In this document: positions 17,593 through 25,835 of the stretch, in pieces
How positions within the stretch are numbered: the first letter of the stretch is position 1
Layout of the letters: each line of letters starts with the position of its first letter
Assembly: GCF_913055165.1 (NCBI RefSeq)
Contig: NZ_CAJXJS010000031.1
Coordinates: 1 to 39,783 of the forward strand
DNA length: 39,783 bases
Reading direction: 5' to 3'
Origin: an uncultured Devosia sp.
Lineage (GTDB): Bacteria > Pseudomonadota > Alphaproteobacteria > Rhizobiales > Devosiaceae
Notes under the pieces: generated by a model
What the model was told of the DNA's origin: nothing
Seen by the model: only the letters and a program-made list of their open reading frames with translations
Database searches by the model: none
Translations under genes and position numbers: made by a program

Positions 17593-17928
17593 TCAGATCG
17601 GCATCCGCATGATTTCTTCATAGGCCGAGATCACCCTGTCGCGGATGGTGACCATGCTCTCGATGGCCATCTCGGTCTCACTGAGCGCGGTGACCATGTC
17701 CACCACATTGGCCTTGCCACTGACCATGTCGAGCGCCATCTGGTCGGCGGCCTTACCCTGGTCAACGACACCCTGAACGTTCTGCGCGAGGATTTCGGCG
17801 AAATTCCCACCCGCCGGGGAGGCGTTGGCAGTGATGTCCGCTTGCGGCCTGGCAGCCTGGTTGATCAGGCGGCTGGCATTGCCATAGGCGGCAGCGGCGG
17901 CGTTGAATGGGGTATTTGTGACGGCCAT
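17593..17928 (-). CDS. fliE: Flagellar MS-ring/rod junction protein FliE
   Basis: A 111-residue secreted rod-base protein that links the MS ring to the rod. The C-terminal half shows the family pattern: GNFAEILAQNVQGVVDQGKAA, KANVVDMVTALSETEMAIESM (in parts) and RDRVISAYEEIMRMPI. The N-terminus is alanine-rich and less conserved. AAAAGGC precedes the start at 7 bases. It follows flgC by 21 bases. Confidence 0.95.
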   Translation of the reverse strand: MAVTNTPFNAAAAAYGNASRLINQAARPQADITANASPAGGNFAEILAQNVQGVVDQGKAADQMALDMVSGKANVVDMVTALSETEMAIESMVTIRDRVISAYEEIMRMPI

Positions 17929-17949
17929 GGTGAATGCCTTTTCTGCCTA

Positions 17950-18360
17950 TCAGCCGCGCAGGATGTCGAGCGTTCGCCCGAGCATCTGGCGGGTCACGGT
18001 GACGACGTTGAGATTGGCCTCGTAGCTACGCTGGGCCTGACGCATGTCGACCGTCTCGATCAGCGTGTTGACGTTGGGATATTGGACATAGCCGTTCTCG
18101 TCGGCGGCGGGGTGTCCCGGCTCATAGCGCGAGGTGAAGGCGCTCATGTCGTAGGCCAGCTTGCCGATCTCGACTACGCGCCCGCCCACTTCGGAGTCGA
18201 AGCTGGTTTCGAATGTCGGAATGCGGCGGCGATAGGGTTCATCACCCGGGGCCTTGCCGGCTGAATCGGCATTGGCGATGTTTTCCGCGATGACACGCAT
18301 ACGCGCCGTTTGCGCGTGCAAACCGGTGGCGGCGATGCGGAGGGAGGCGTTGAAGTCCAT
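17950..18360 (-). CDS. flgC: Flagellar proximal rod protein FlgC
   Basis: A 136-residue rod protein. The N-terminal rod motif (LRIAATGLHAQTARMRVIAENIANADS in parts, about 7-33) and the C-terminal motif (YPNVNTLIETVDMRQAQRSYEAN in parts, about 94-116) are both intact; together they form the coiled hydrophobic ends used for axial assembly. AAGGGG is upstream of ATG 18360. It sits 10 bases after flgB. Confidence 0.97.
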   Translation of the reverse strand: MDFNASLRIAATGLHAQTARMRVIAENIANADSAGKAPGDEPYRRRIPTFETSFDSEVGGRVVEIGKLAYDMSAFTSRYEPGHPAADENGYVQYPNVNTLIETVDMRQAQRSYEANLNVVTVTRQMLGRTLDILRG

Positions 18361-18370
18361 GGCTTACCCC

Positions 18371-18778
18371 TTACGCGTTCTTGCCCAGCGCGACGCGCAG
18401 GATGCGGATGGACTTCTGGTAAAGTGAAGTGGCGGCCTGATAGTCCATCATATTGGTGGTCACCTTCATCATCTCGTCCTCGAGCGTGATGCCGTTGCCT
18501 TCCGGCGTGATCTCAAAATTGGCCATGCGTTGCGCATCGAATGCCGCACCCTCGCCCGAAGACGCGGAAAAATGCATCGGCTGCGTGACCGTGGTGACCA
18601 CGGCCGAGGACCGCATCATCCCCTGGCGGTCCGCGAAATCATATTGCTTGAGATCGCGGCCCCGATAACCTGGCGTCTCGGCATTGGCGACATTCTCGGC
18701 CAGGACGCCCTGTCGGGTCTGGTGCCAGCGCATCTTGTCGGTCAGCGCCGAAAAGACTGGCATATCCATAAGGCCCAT
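18371..18778 (-). CDS. flgB: Flagellar proximal rod protein FlgB
   Basis: A 135-residue rod protein and first gene of the leftward flagellar operon. It shows MPVFSALTDKMRWHQTRQGV, the rod signature LAENVANAETPGYRGRDL (about 25-42) and a C-terminal helix SLYQKSIRILRVALGK. ATG 18778 has GGGAG 9 bases upstream; the open frame continues 16 codons further without similarity. A sigma-54-like promoter at 18,838-18,854 and GGCA-N5-TGCC palindromes lie ahead of it. Confidence 0.96.
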   Translation of the reverse strand: MGLMDMPVFSALTDKMRWHQTRQGVLAENVANAETPGYRGRDLKQYDFADRQGMMRSSAVVTTVTQPMHFSASSGEGAAFDAQRMANFEITPEGNGITLEDEMMKVTTNMMDYQAATSLYQKSIRILRVALGKNA

Positions 18779-18807
18779 GGGCCGAGCTCCCGCGACATAA
18801 TCAATTA

Positions 18808-18820
18808 GGCAATTCTTGCC
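18808..18820. promoter_or_regulatory. GGCA-N5-TGCC palindrome, flgB leader
   Basis: GGCAATTCTTGCC, an exact copy of the palindrome found in all three flagellar control regions. Its complement with flanks, CCCGGCAAGAATTGC, recurs almost unchanged at 36,888-36,902. This copy falls just downstream of the predicted flgB transcription start, where a bound activator could instead repress. Confidence 0.6.
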
Positions 18821-18828
18821 GGGCATTT

Positions 18829-18847
18829 GGTTAACAGGGCGTTAACC
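18829..18847. promoter_or_regulatory. CtrA-type box between flgB and fliO
   Basis: GGTTAAC-AGGGC-GTTAACC is a perfect dyad containing TTAA-N7-TTAA (18831-18845), the consensus for the cell-cycle regulator CtrA. It overlaps the -12 side of the sigma-54-like flgB promoter and lies upstream of fliO. It could activate fliO or block flgB early in the cycle (inference). Confidence 0.7.
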
Positions 18848-18854
18848 CTGCCAG
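18838..18854 (-). promoter_or_regulatory. Sigma-54-like promoter of flgB
   Basis: On the leftward strand CTGGCAGGGTTAACGCC has the GG-N10-GC spacing of sigma-54 promoters and shares TGGCA-N-GGTT with those of flgF and flgI. The predicted start is near 18,828, 50 bases from ATG 18778. The palindrome at 18,929-18,941 ends 77 bases upstream of the GG. The overlap with a CtrA-type box makes this the least certain of the three. Confidence 0.6.
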
Positions 18855-18902
18855 TTCGACCCGCGAAATCCGTTGCAAGCTGCAGTTTTGCTGCATCAGC
18901 TA

Positions 18903-18915
18903 GGCAGGAAGTGCC
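18903..18915. promoter_or_regulatory. GGCA-N5-TGCC palindrome, flgB/fliO region (inner)
   Basis: GGCAGGAAGTGCC, an exact match to the shared flagellar palindrome, 51 bases upstream of the -24 GG of the flgB promoter. It is 26 bases from the next copy. Confidence 0.55.
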
Positions 18916-18928
18916 GCGTTGAGGCGCC

Positions 18929-18941
18929 GGCATCTATTGCC
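18929..18941. promoter_or_regulatory. GGCA-N5-TGCC palindrome, flgB/fliO region (outer)
   Basis: GGCATCTATTGCC (CCGG...CCG flanks extend the symmetry) is an exact copy of the shared motif. Its near edge is 77 bases upstream of the flgB -24 GG, matching the 78-base distance at flgF and flgI. Likely enhancer site for the sigma-54 activator. Confidence 0.65.
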
Positions 18942-18999
18942 GAACCTGGAATCGCGCTATGTGCGGGGACCGAACCGACATGCTCTGGAGACGCGGCCC

Positions 19000-19623
19000 T
19001 TGCAATTCATAACCGGCCTGTTTGGCGGCAGCGGCAATACCGTCCTGACGATGGTCCTGGCCCTCGGCATCGTCCTGGTGCTGATTGTGCTGGGGGTGTG
19101 GCTGCTCAAGCTGATTTCCAACGTATCGGGAAACGCGGTGCGCGGGCGCAACCGCAGGCTCAGCGTGGTGGACACGCTCGCCCTCGACCAGAAGCGTCAG
19201 TTGATCATCGTGCGGCGCGACGATGTCGAGCATCTCATCCTGACCGGAGGCCCGCAGGACGTCGTGGTCGAAACGGGCATTCCGGTCGTCGAAGTGGCAC
19301 CGGCCCAGCCAGCACGACGCGGCCTGCCATCGCTTTCTGGCCGGCGCACGAACCCTGCCCCCGGCAAGAATGTGGCCGAGAAGGCACCCGAACCAGAAGC
19401 GCCGGCCCCCCATGTACCCGAGCCAGCCAAGCGCCCGGTCCGTTCGCTGCGCCACACCGGCTTGCTGCGTCCAGTGAGCGTACAGGATCCCACACTATCC
19501 GTGCAAAACCCGGACACGCCCGACGGGCAGTCCGCCGACTCAGCTAAAGAGGACGGCGACGACAAGGCGAGCCAGGGCGAAGCGCTTGAGCACCAGAACG
19601 GCGATCAGGCCAACCGGAACTGA
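19000..19623 (+). CDS. fliO: Flagellar export protein FliO
   Basis: A 207-residue single-span membrane protein that helps assemble the FliP ring. A short N-terminus (LQFITGLFGGSGN) leads into one membrane helix (TMVLALGIVLVLIVLGVWLLK, in parts, about 15-35). Then comes the FliO core RLSVVDTLALDQKRQLIIVRRDDVEHLILTGG (in parts), and a long, poorly conserved tail rich in Pro, Glu and Asp. I prefer TTG 19000 because GGAG lies about 9 bases upstream and family members begin near here; a TTG at 18919 would put the two palindromes' flanks in coding sequence. The end overlaps fliP by 38 bases. Confidence 0.85.
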   Translation: MQFITGLFGGSGNTVLTMVLALGIVLVLIVLGVWLLKLISNVSGNAVRGRNRRLSVVDTLALDQKRQLIIVRRDDVEHLILTGGPQDVVVETGIPVVEVAPAQPARRGLPSLSGRRTNPAPGKNVAEKAPEPEAPAPHVPEPAKRPVRSLRHTGLLRPVSVQDPTLSVQNPDTPDGQSADSAKEDGDDKASQGEALEHQNGDQANRN

Positions 19624-20377
19624 CCCAGCGCGACCCTTGCGCTGGCGACGCTGGCTGCCGCTCGTCACCGCCGCAGGCTTTCTGATCCTCTGGTCCACCG
19701 GCGCTTTCGCGCAGGACCTCTCCATAGATTTTGGTGACGAGACGACATTGACCGAGCGGGCCATTCAGCTCATCGGCTTGATCACTCTGCTGTCGCTGGC
19801 ACCTTCCATCCTGGTGATGGTGACGAGTTTCACCCGCATCGTGGTGGTGCTCTCATTGCTGCGGACGGCTATCGGCCTGCAGACCGCGCCACCCAATACG
19901 GTCATGGTGTCGCTGGCACTGTTCCTGACCTTGTTCATCATGCAACCCACCCTGCAGCAGAGCTATGAGCAGGGCATCGCCCCGTTAATGGCCGGCGAGA
20001 TCGAATTCGCCGAGGCCTTCGACGCAGGCGCCGCACCAATCCACGAATTCATGCGTGCAAACGTGCGCGACCGGGACCTCGAGCTATTCTACGACCTGAC
20101 GGAGGCCGAGCCGCCCGATGAGCCGGAGGCCATTCCGCTGCAACTGCTCATCCCTGCCTTCATGATCTCCGAACTCAGGCGCGCCTTCGAGATCGGCTTC
20201 CTGCTGTTCCTGCCCTTCGTCGTCATCGACATGGTCGTTGCCTCGGTGCTGATGAGCATGGGCATGATGATGCTGCCGCCGGTGATCATCTCGCTGCCCT
20301 TCAAGCTGATCTTCTTCGTGCTGGTGGATGGGTGGTATCTCGTGGCCGGTTCGCTGGTTCGCAGCTTTACCGGCTAG
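19586..20377 (+). CDS. fliP: Flagellar export gate protein FliP
   Basis: A 263-residue protein forming the core ring of the export channel. A cleavable signal peptide (basic RPLRWRRWLP, then hydrophobic, ending near GAFAQ at 43) is followed by the family blocks TLLSLAPSILVMVTSFTRIV (in parts), RTAIGLQTAPPNTVMVSLAL, LLIPAFMISELRRAFEIGF and MMLPPVIISLPFKL. The start appears to be TTG 19586 inside the end of fliO, with AGGG upstream; no ATG or GTG is suitably placed. The overlap suggests translational coupling with fliO. Confidence 0.96.
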   Translation: MSTRTAIRPTGTDPARPLRWRRWLPLVTAAGFLILWSTGAFAQDLSIDFGDETTLTERAIQLIGLITLLSLAPSILVMVTSFTRIVVVLSLLRTAIGLQTAPPNTVMVSLALFLTLFIMQPTLQQSYEQGIAPLMAGEIEFAEAFDAGAAPIHEFMRANVRDRDLELFYDLTEAEPPDEPEAIPLQLLIPAFMISELRRAFEIGFLLFLPFVVIDMVVASVLMSMGMMMLPPVIISLPFKLIFFVLVDGWYLVAGSLVRSFTG

Positions 20378-20520
20378 CGACCGGCCAACCTCACACGGCA
20401 TCAAGAAAAGCACCCTGGCAGCGCTGCGCCCTCGGACGCATTCCCTTGGGCCATGTCGCAACTCAAAACCACGCTGGCACTTGCGGCCGACGCCCAAAAA
20501 TGTCCACGAACATAGACACA

Positions 20521-20561
20521 TTGTATAGTTTAATATACATAAGGTCATGTTATCTTGACAT
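20521..20561 (+). promoter_or_regulatory. AT-rich promoter region with two dyads
   Basis: An AT-rich island in otherwise GC-rich DNA ahead of the DUF4386 gene. It holds the inverted repeat TGTATA-GTTTAA-TATACA (20522-20539) and ATGT-TATCTTG-ACAT (20547-20561). The second resembles PadR-type sites but with a 7-base rather than 8-base centre. No cognate regulator is encoded next to it. Confidence 0.45.
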
Positions 20562-20577
20562 AAGAGGGTGCAAGGAG

Positions 20578-21300
20578 ATGAGCTCGGTGGCACAAAGATG
20601 GCATGCAGCGGCCCTCGGCGGGTTGCTGATTGCAGCAATTGCCTGCGGCGTCCTTAGCTCGATGCCGGACATCGATGCCCCTGACTATTTCGAACGGCTC
20701 GCAGCCATCGAAACCGGAATTATTGTCGCGGCACTGTTTCAGGTGGCCATGGCGCTCGCCTATGCCGGCGTTATCGCGTTCACGTTTCCATTGGTCAGGG
20801 CCGCATCCCAAACGGCGGCGATGGCCTATCTGACGCTCCGGACGATCGGGGCTTCCTTCCTGTTCATGGGCGTCGTCGCGCTCTTGCTGTTCACAGTGAT
20901 CGGGGATGGGCTCAGGACAGCCGCATCACCCGAGCAACTCGCTGACTACGCCTTCGCGGCCGAAATGCTGCGGCAGGGACGGGATTGGCTCAATCACGTT
21001 GGAATGATCTTGCCTTGGGCCACCGGCGGCGTCTTGCTCTACTGGGCGCTATGGCGCCTTGCAGCCGTGCCGCGATGGCTCGCGTTTGCCGGTCTGGTGG
21101 GTGCCGCGCTGACGCTTATTGCAACCATCTTGTACATTGCCGGTCAGATAGAGGTCGTGTCCGCTCCCTATCTGGCGCTCAACGCACCCGCGGCACTGGC
21201 GGAGATCGTCCTGGCCCTCACCCTCATTGTTCGAGGCTATGATCCGGGTTCCGTAGCGCTGGTCGAAGCCACCGTGTCGCGAGCAGACTTGCGCAGCTAG
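20578..21300 (+). CDS. DUF4386-like multi-span membrane protein
   Basis: A 240-residue inner-membrane protein with about six hydrophobic segments (for example GGLLIAAIACGVL, AALFQVAMALAYAGVIAF, FLFMGVVALLLFTVIG, WLAFAGLVGAALTLIATILY). The arrangement fits the uncharacterised DUF4386 family. ATG 20578 has GAGGG nine bases upstream; a GTG at 20587 with AAGGAG is equally well placed. It interrupts the flagellar block and has its own AT-rich control region, so it is probably not a motility gene. Its stop overlaps the stop of the opposing TPR gene within CTAG. Confidence 0.65.
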   Translation: MSSVAQRWHAAALGGLLIAAIACGVLSSMPDIDAPDYFERLAAIETGIIVAALFQVAMALAYAGVIAFTFPLVRAASQTAAMAYLTLRTIGASFLFMGVVALLLFTVIGDGLRTAASPEQLADYAFAAEMLRQGRDWLNHVGMILPWATGGVLLYWALWRLAAVPRWLAFAGLVGAALTLIATILYIAGQIEVVSAPYLALNAPAALAEIVLALTLIVRGYDPGSVALVEATVSRADLRS

Positions 21301-24300
21301 AGCGAGGCTAGGCCAGCGCTGGGGCTGCTGGCCTTAAGCGGGGTCAAAGCCCCCTCGCCGGCATAGGTCTCACGATAGGAGGCCAGGAACGCCGTAAGGC
21401 TATCGAGGGCAGCAACTTCTGCCGCCACTTTCTTGAACTCCAGGCTGGTGGTCTGGATCGGTCCGGTGACGAAATCAAACATCGGCCATTCGGGCGAAGC
21501 CACCATCTGCTCTCCAAACTTGGCTCGCAGCCGCGAGAGACCGAAGTCGTCACCGGCCAGAACATAGCCCACCGCGGCCTTGACCAGGCTCATGCGGGCC
21601 GCCCGGTCAAGCGGGCGTCCTGCCGGTTCTTGACTATAGATGGTTTCGATCATCTCGCCGGCCTGGCTATAGCGGCGCGCCTTCCAGTGCGCGTCGATCC
21701 GCATCAATTCGACGTCCTTGCCATCCATATTGCTGATCAGATCCAGGGCCAGTTGGTCCCGCCCCCCATCGATCATCGCCCGCGCCTCAAGCAGCCGCCT
21801 TTGGCGCTGCAGGGAATCCGGCAATCCGGGCAACTGCGTATCGTTAAGCACCCGCAAGGCATCCTGCGGCTTGCGATCGGCGAGATAGATTACGGCCAGA
21901 TCGGCGGCAATCTGCGTGCGGGCAACGCCACGCAGACGATTGTCGAGCTGGTACTGCAACAATGTGGCCGCCTGGCTGAGCAAATCCACGCGCACGAGGC
22001 GCCGGGCAAGGTTGCGGATCATTTCGTCACCACGCGCACCGGGCGGCGTCAGATGCCGGAAGTCATAGTAGATCGCCAGCGCCTCCACCGGCCCAATGGA
22101 GTCGGCAACGCCATTGAGGAACAAGTCCGCAAACATGGACTGCGCCTGGTCGCGCAGACCGTTGACCGCCTGGCTCTCCGGATAATTGGCCACCGCTGAC
22201 CGGACAGTCTCGAAGCCGGCCCTGTATTCACCATTGCGGAAATAGAGTTGCGCCAGAAGCGTTTGCATGTCCGCTTCCAGCGCGTCGCCACGCCAAAGCA
22301 GAGTCTCGGCAGCAAGCGTCTGGGTACCCTTGGCCAGGTCCAACCGCCCCTCGTCGTCAAGCAATCGCAGGGTGCGGTACACGGCTTCAGCGCGAGTCGG
22401 CCGCACTTCCGAAGCAATGACCTGCCCATAGGTGTCCAGAGCTTCCTGCGTGCGGCCTTCGACTTCGTCTATGCGACCGGACAGTAGATGATGCAGCGAC
22501 GCCGACTCGACATCGAGGCTGGCAAAGTCGATATCGTCGAGCAGGCGCTGTGCCAAAGCCGCGTCATCCGTTTCCACTGCCGCGCGCGCCGCCGCCAGGC
22601 GGAAGCGATTGCGCGCCCATTCCGGATAGCTGTCTGCAATGGCCCGCGCTTCGATGGCGTCGAACCGGGCGCCCCGATAGTCATTGGCGTCGGACCGCGC
22701 AATCGTGCGCCAGAACAGGGAATCCACATCCTGATCCAGCGATGGCGAGTTCAGCGTCTGCAATGCATCCCGGGGGCGCCCCGCCAGAACGTCGGCAATC
22801 GCAGTGGTGGTGCGTATCTTCCGGGTCAGGTCCTGTGCGCGCAGCTCGCTTTCCAGAACGCGCAGAACACCAAGCGCCTCATGCGCAAGCTGGTTTGCGA
22901 CCAGGTACTGCGCATAATCGAGCCTGGCGATGTCGCGCTCCCGCCCCTCATTTGCCGCCGCCGCCCTTTCCATCTGGTCGCGCTTCTCGGCAAATGCTGC
23001 CGGATCACGCTCTTCAAGCGAGCCAAGATCGAGATAGCCGGCTCGCGCCGCCTCCTGCGCTTCCGTACCGGTGTTCCGGAGGGTATCGATAGCCGAAACG
23101 GTCAACCCGCCTGTTGACGAAATCACCGCGACCGGGCTTTCGACATCGACAGCAAGATTGGCAGACTTGGGACGGATGACCAGACCGTGCACGCTGCGCA
23201 GCGCGGCAAAATCGACATAGTCGAGTGAACGGGTAAGCCCACGCGCCGGCGGGAATGCCGTGACGACCTTGAGAACGTCGCCGACCAGCGGATCCCGGAA
23301 ATCGTGTACCCGGCCCGGGCGCATGACATTGGCGACCATCTCGAAAGACCCTTCAATGTCGCGGCGGCGCGACAAGGTCATCGGCTCTGTGGGGCTGAGC
23401 ATCATGTCGCCAAGCGACAGCACCCAGGCCATGCCTTCCGAGCCCAGGGTCGCCAGACGATCATTGGCGAGGTCCAGCCGCACGATCTGGGTATCACCGG
23501 AGGAAACCACCGAAAACTCGCGAGCCACAGCGTCCAGGTCCATTGAGGCATCCGGCGCGGTGATGCCCGAAACCGTATCGAAGATCATCCAGACCGTGTC
23601 GCCGCGCCGGAACACGGCCGCGGGCGTATCCTGCTCGAAGGGAAAGACCAGCCGTACGGTATTGCCCAGCACGGACACAAAGGGTTTTACAGTCTCCGCC
23701 GCAGCCACTTGCAGCGCGGCGATCTGCGGCTCGTTTTGAGCTTCATCGGCAGCCTTGGCGGCAAGCTCATCAGCCTGTGCCGCCAGGTCCGCGGGCGCCA
23801 GCGCCGGCAAAGACGCCCCGGCAATGTCTATGTCGAGCACATATTGCGACGGGGAGATCGCGTAGAAACGCGGCTCAACCCCCTCGGCAAAGATGAAGCT
23901 GGCCGCTGCGCCATCGGCCGAATGCCCGGCCTCGACGGACACGATTTCGTCGGGCAGACCGGTCAGCAGACCGGTCAAGTCCATATCGACCGGCCACTCA
24001 AAGGTAGCCGCGCCGATCGCACCCTTCTGGCTGAACTCGCCATGTGTCGGCACCGTCCAGTCGAACTGCAGCCGCAAAAAGGTGGCGTTGCGCCCCACCC
24101 GGACATCGACTTTTGGATCCAGCTCGGCTGCGAGGCGCGCCTTACGCTCACGCTCCGCGGCAATGGCGGCAATCCGCGCACGCTCTGCCAATTCATCGAT
24201 GATTTCCTGCGGAAGCGGCGGGGGCATGCCCTGCCAGTCCGCCGGCATCAAGTCGACGAACAGCTTCTCGCCAGCTTCTATGCGATTGAAGTTGAACCCG

Positions 24301-24662
24301 CTTTTAAGGCCCAGACGAAGCCCCCTGCCATCCGGATCGAGGCGCGCCACCGAAAGGTAATTCGGCATGGTAGCGGCCACGTCGGGCAAGAGAATCTCGA
24401 CCGGCTCGACAAACTCGACTGAAAGCACACCATTGTCGATGCGGAAGTCGTATTCGGGCAAATCATCCAGAGACGGAAAGCTCAGGATGAGACGGCCATA
24501 ACCATCCTCTTCGGTCGCAAAGAGCTGCCCCTGCTCCTGAGCCAGGACAGGCCAGGCGGCCATCATCGCACCGGCCATCGCCGCCGCCATGAACACACGG
24601 CTCAAGCCGCGTCTGCCTGTTCTGTTTGCGGTCTTCACCGGCCTTCTGCCCGCCCGACGCAT
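21297..24662 (-). CDS. Large exported TPR-type protein of the motility cluster
   Basis: A protein of about 1,121 residues. The N-terminus has a basic stretch and hydrophobic core ending near WPVLAQ (about 42), a signal peptide. Residues about 45-190 are beta-rich with GYGRLILSFPSLDDLPEY, resembling AMIN-like modules, followed by a short charged helix (ERARIAAIAAERERKARLA in parts). The C-terminal half is helical with TPR-like repeats (QEALDTYGQVIASE, AQLYFRNGEYRAGFETV, DRKPQDALRVLND). I recognise similar large proteins near flagellar genes in Hyphomicrobiales but no tested function. ATG 24662 is a compromise: a GTG at 24638 and an upstream GTG at 24761 touching AAGGAG are alternatives. It follows motE and may assemble or stabilise the motor in the periplasm (inference). 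Confidence 0.7.
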   Translation of the reverse strand: MRRAGRRPVKTANRTGRRGLSRVFMAAAMAGAMMAAWPVLAQEQGQLFATEEDGYGRLILSFPSLDDLPEYDFRIDNGVLSVEFVEPVEILLPDVAATMPNYLSVARLDPDGRGLRLGLKSGFNFNRIEAGEKLFVDLMPADWQGMPPPLPQEIIDELAERARIAAIAAERERKARLAAELDPKVDVRVGRNATFLRLQFDWTVPTHGEFSQKGAIGAATFEWPVDMDLTGLLTGLPDEIVSVEAGHSADGAAASFIFAEGVEPRFYAISPSQYVLDIDIAGASLPALAPADLAAQADELAAKAADEAQNEPQIAALQVAAAETVKPFVSVLGNTVRLVFPFEQDTPAAVFRRGDTVWMIFDTVSGITAPDASMDLDAVAREFSVVSSGDTQIVRLDLANDRLATLGSEGMAWVLSLGDMMLSPTEPMTLSRRRDIEGSFEMVANVMRPGRVHDFRDPLVGDVLKVVTAFPPARGLTRSLDYVDFAALRSVHGLVIRPKSANLAVDVESPVAVISSTGGLTVSAIDTLRNTGTEAQEAARAGYLDLGSLEERDPAAFAEKRDQMERAAAANEGRERDIARLDYAQYLVANQLAHEALGVLRVLESELRAQDLTRKIRTTTAIADVLAGRPRDALQTLNSPSLDQDVDSLFWRTIARSDANDYRGARFDAIEARAIADSYPEWARNRFRLAAARAAVETDDAALAQRLLDDIDFASLDVESASLHHLLSGRIDEVEGRTQEALDTYGQVIASEVRPTRAEAVYRTLRLLDDEGRLDLAKGTQTLAAETLLWRGDALEADMQTLLAQLYFRNGEYRAGFETVRSAVANYPESQAVNGLRDQAQSMFADLFLNGVADSIGPVEALAIYYDFRHLTPPGARGDEMIRNLARRLVRVDLLSQAATLLQYQLDNRLRGVARTQIAADLAVIYLADRKPQDALRVLNDTQLPGLPDSLQRQRRLLEARAMIDGGRDQLALDLISNMDGKDVELMRIDAHWKARRYSQAGEMIETIYSQEPAGRPLDRAARMSLVKAAVGYVLAGDDFGLSRLRAKFGEQMVASPEWPMFDFVTGPIQTTSLEFKKVAAEVAALDSLTAFLASYRETYAGEGALTPLKASSPSAGLASL

Positions 24663-24824
24663 ATGGTCGCGATCGCAGGGACGGGGCGCATGGCCCAAAA
24701 TCCTCAGGAAACGCGAGGGTTGCAACACTCCGAAGGACCCTGCCTTCTGGACAGGGCACACTCCTTCAGGCCAACCCTAGCGAGCGGTGCTTAACGTGCT
24801 CCTAAGGGCACAATTGGCAATTGA

Positions 24825-25835
24825 CTATTGTCCGACGATCTGCGGCAGCGCAGCCAGTGCCTCCGGCGACATCTGGTCCAGCGGATCGATGCTGGCCGAG
24901 GCCATCCGCACGGTCAGCTCCTGGGCCCGCATCGTGTCCATTTCCGCCAGGATCGGCGCCATTTTGCGCGGGCTCATCATCTTGGCCACACGCAGCAGCA
25001 CTTCGATATCCAGGGCATTGAAAATGTTGGCTGCATCCTTGGGCTTCATGGTTTCATACATGGCCACGATGCCGGCGAACTGCCCTTCTTCCATTTCCTT
25101 GCGCTGCTCAACCAGCGAAGCGATCTGGTCTTCGATGGACTTCAGCGTCTGCTGGCGTTCCTCGATCCGCTTCTCGGCGGCCTCGACCAGCGATGCGCGC
25201 ATCGCCAGCTCCTGCTCATAGGTTTCCAGTTCGGTGCGGCGGGTGGCCAGCCGCTCAAGCAGGGCCTGCTCGGTAAGGGACGTGTCCCCCGCTGTCATCG
25301 GTACTGCGCCGGTCGGCGTCAACAGCTGCGGCAGCGCATCGGCCGGCGGCGGGCAATCCGCCGGAATGACCAGCAATTCACCTTCGCTCGTGTCGGTCTC
25401 GCCCGGCTCGGCGACCGGTCGCGGATCGCAGGCATTTTCTGCGGCAATGACATTGGTGACGGTCTCGCCATGGCCATCGTCCGTGGCGGCCTCGCCATGC
25501 CCCTCGGCGTCCCCGGCCGCTTCGCCGTGGTCGGAGGCGGGCGCGCCATGGTCGGAGGCCGCTGCCCCATGACCACCGGATGCGGCCTGGCCCAGCGTTG
25601 GTGCCGAGTCGGCAAGCGTCGGTGCACTGTCCTCAAGCGTCGGTTCGCTGGGCAGTGTCACCGGCCCGTCAGTGGCGGCGCCGCCGCCATGCCCGCCCCC
25701 GCCACCGCCGGCCGCATAGACCGTCGAGACGCCCGTCAGTACATAGCCGCCATTGGTCACGAGCCCGACGGTCTTGAGGACCAGCAGGGCCGCGACGGCC
25801 AGGATGACGACGGGGAGCAGGCGGATATTGGTCAC
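24825..25835 (-). CDS. motE: MotE-like motility protein with His/Gly-rich linker
   Basis: A 336-residue protein. One N-terminal membrane helix (about 7-25) anchors it, with the bulk in the periplasm. Residues 42-125 are low-complexity, rich in Gly, Ala, Asp and His (His 49, 89, 96, 103, 113, 122), and contain a triple PTLxDSA-like repeat. A coiled coil (about 187-250) precedes an MgtE N-terminal-like domain (MKPKDAANIFNALDIEVLLRVAKMMSPRKMAPIL in parts, about 263-335). This is the layout of MotE, a periplasmic chaperone of MotC in Sinorhizobium. It overlaps the DUF6468 gene by 4 bases. Confidence 0.8.
   Translation of the reverse strand: MTNIRLLPVVILAVAALLVLKTVGLVTNGGYVLTGVSTVYAAGGGGGGHGGGAATDGPVTLPSEPTLEDSAPTLADSAPTLGQAASGGHGAAASDHGAPASDHGEAAGDAEGHGEAATDDGHGETVTNVIAAENACDPRPVAEPGETDTSEGELLVIPADCPPPADALPQLLTPTGAVPMTAGDTSLTEQALLERLATRRTELETYEQELAMRASLVEAAEKRIEERQQTLKSIEDQIASLVEQRKEMEEGQFAGIVAMYETMKPKDAANIFNALDIEVLLRVAKMMSPRKMAPILAEMDTMRAQELTVRMASASIDPLDQMSPEALAALPQIVGQ

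Noticed and set aside
18804..18823. Reading CCCGGCAAGAATTGCC as a second sigma-54 promoter for flgB
   Set aside because: GG and GC are eight bases apart instead of ten; the sequence fits the shared activator palindrome better.
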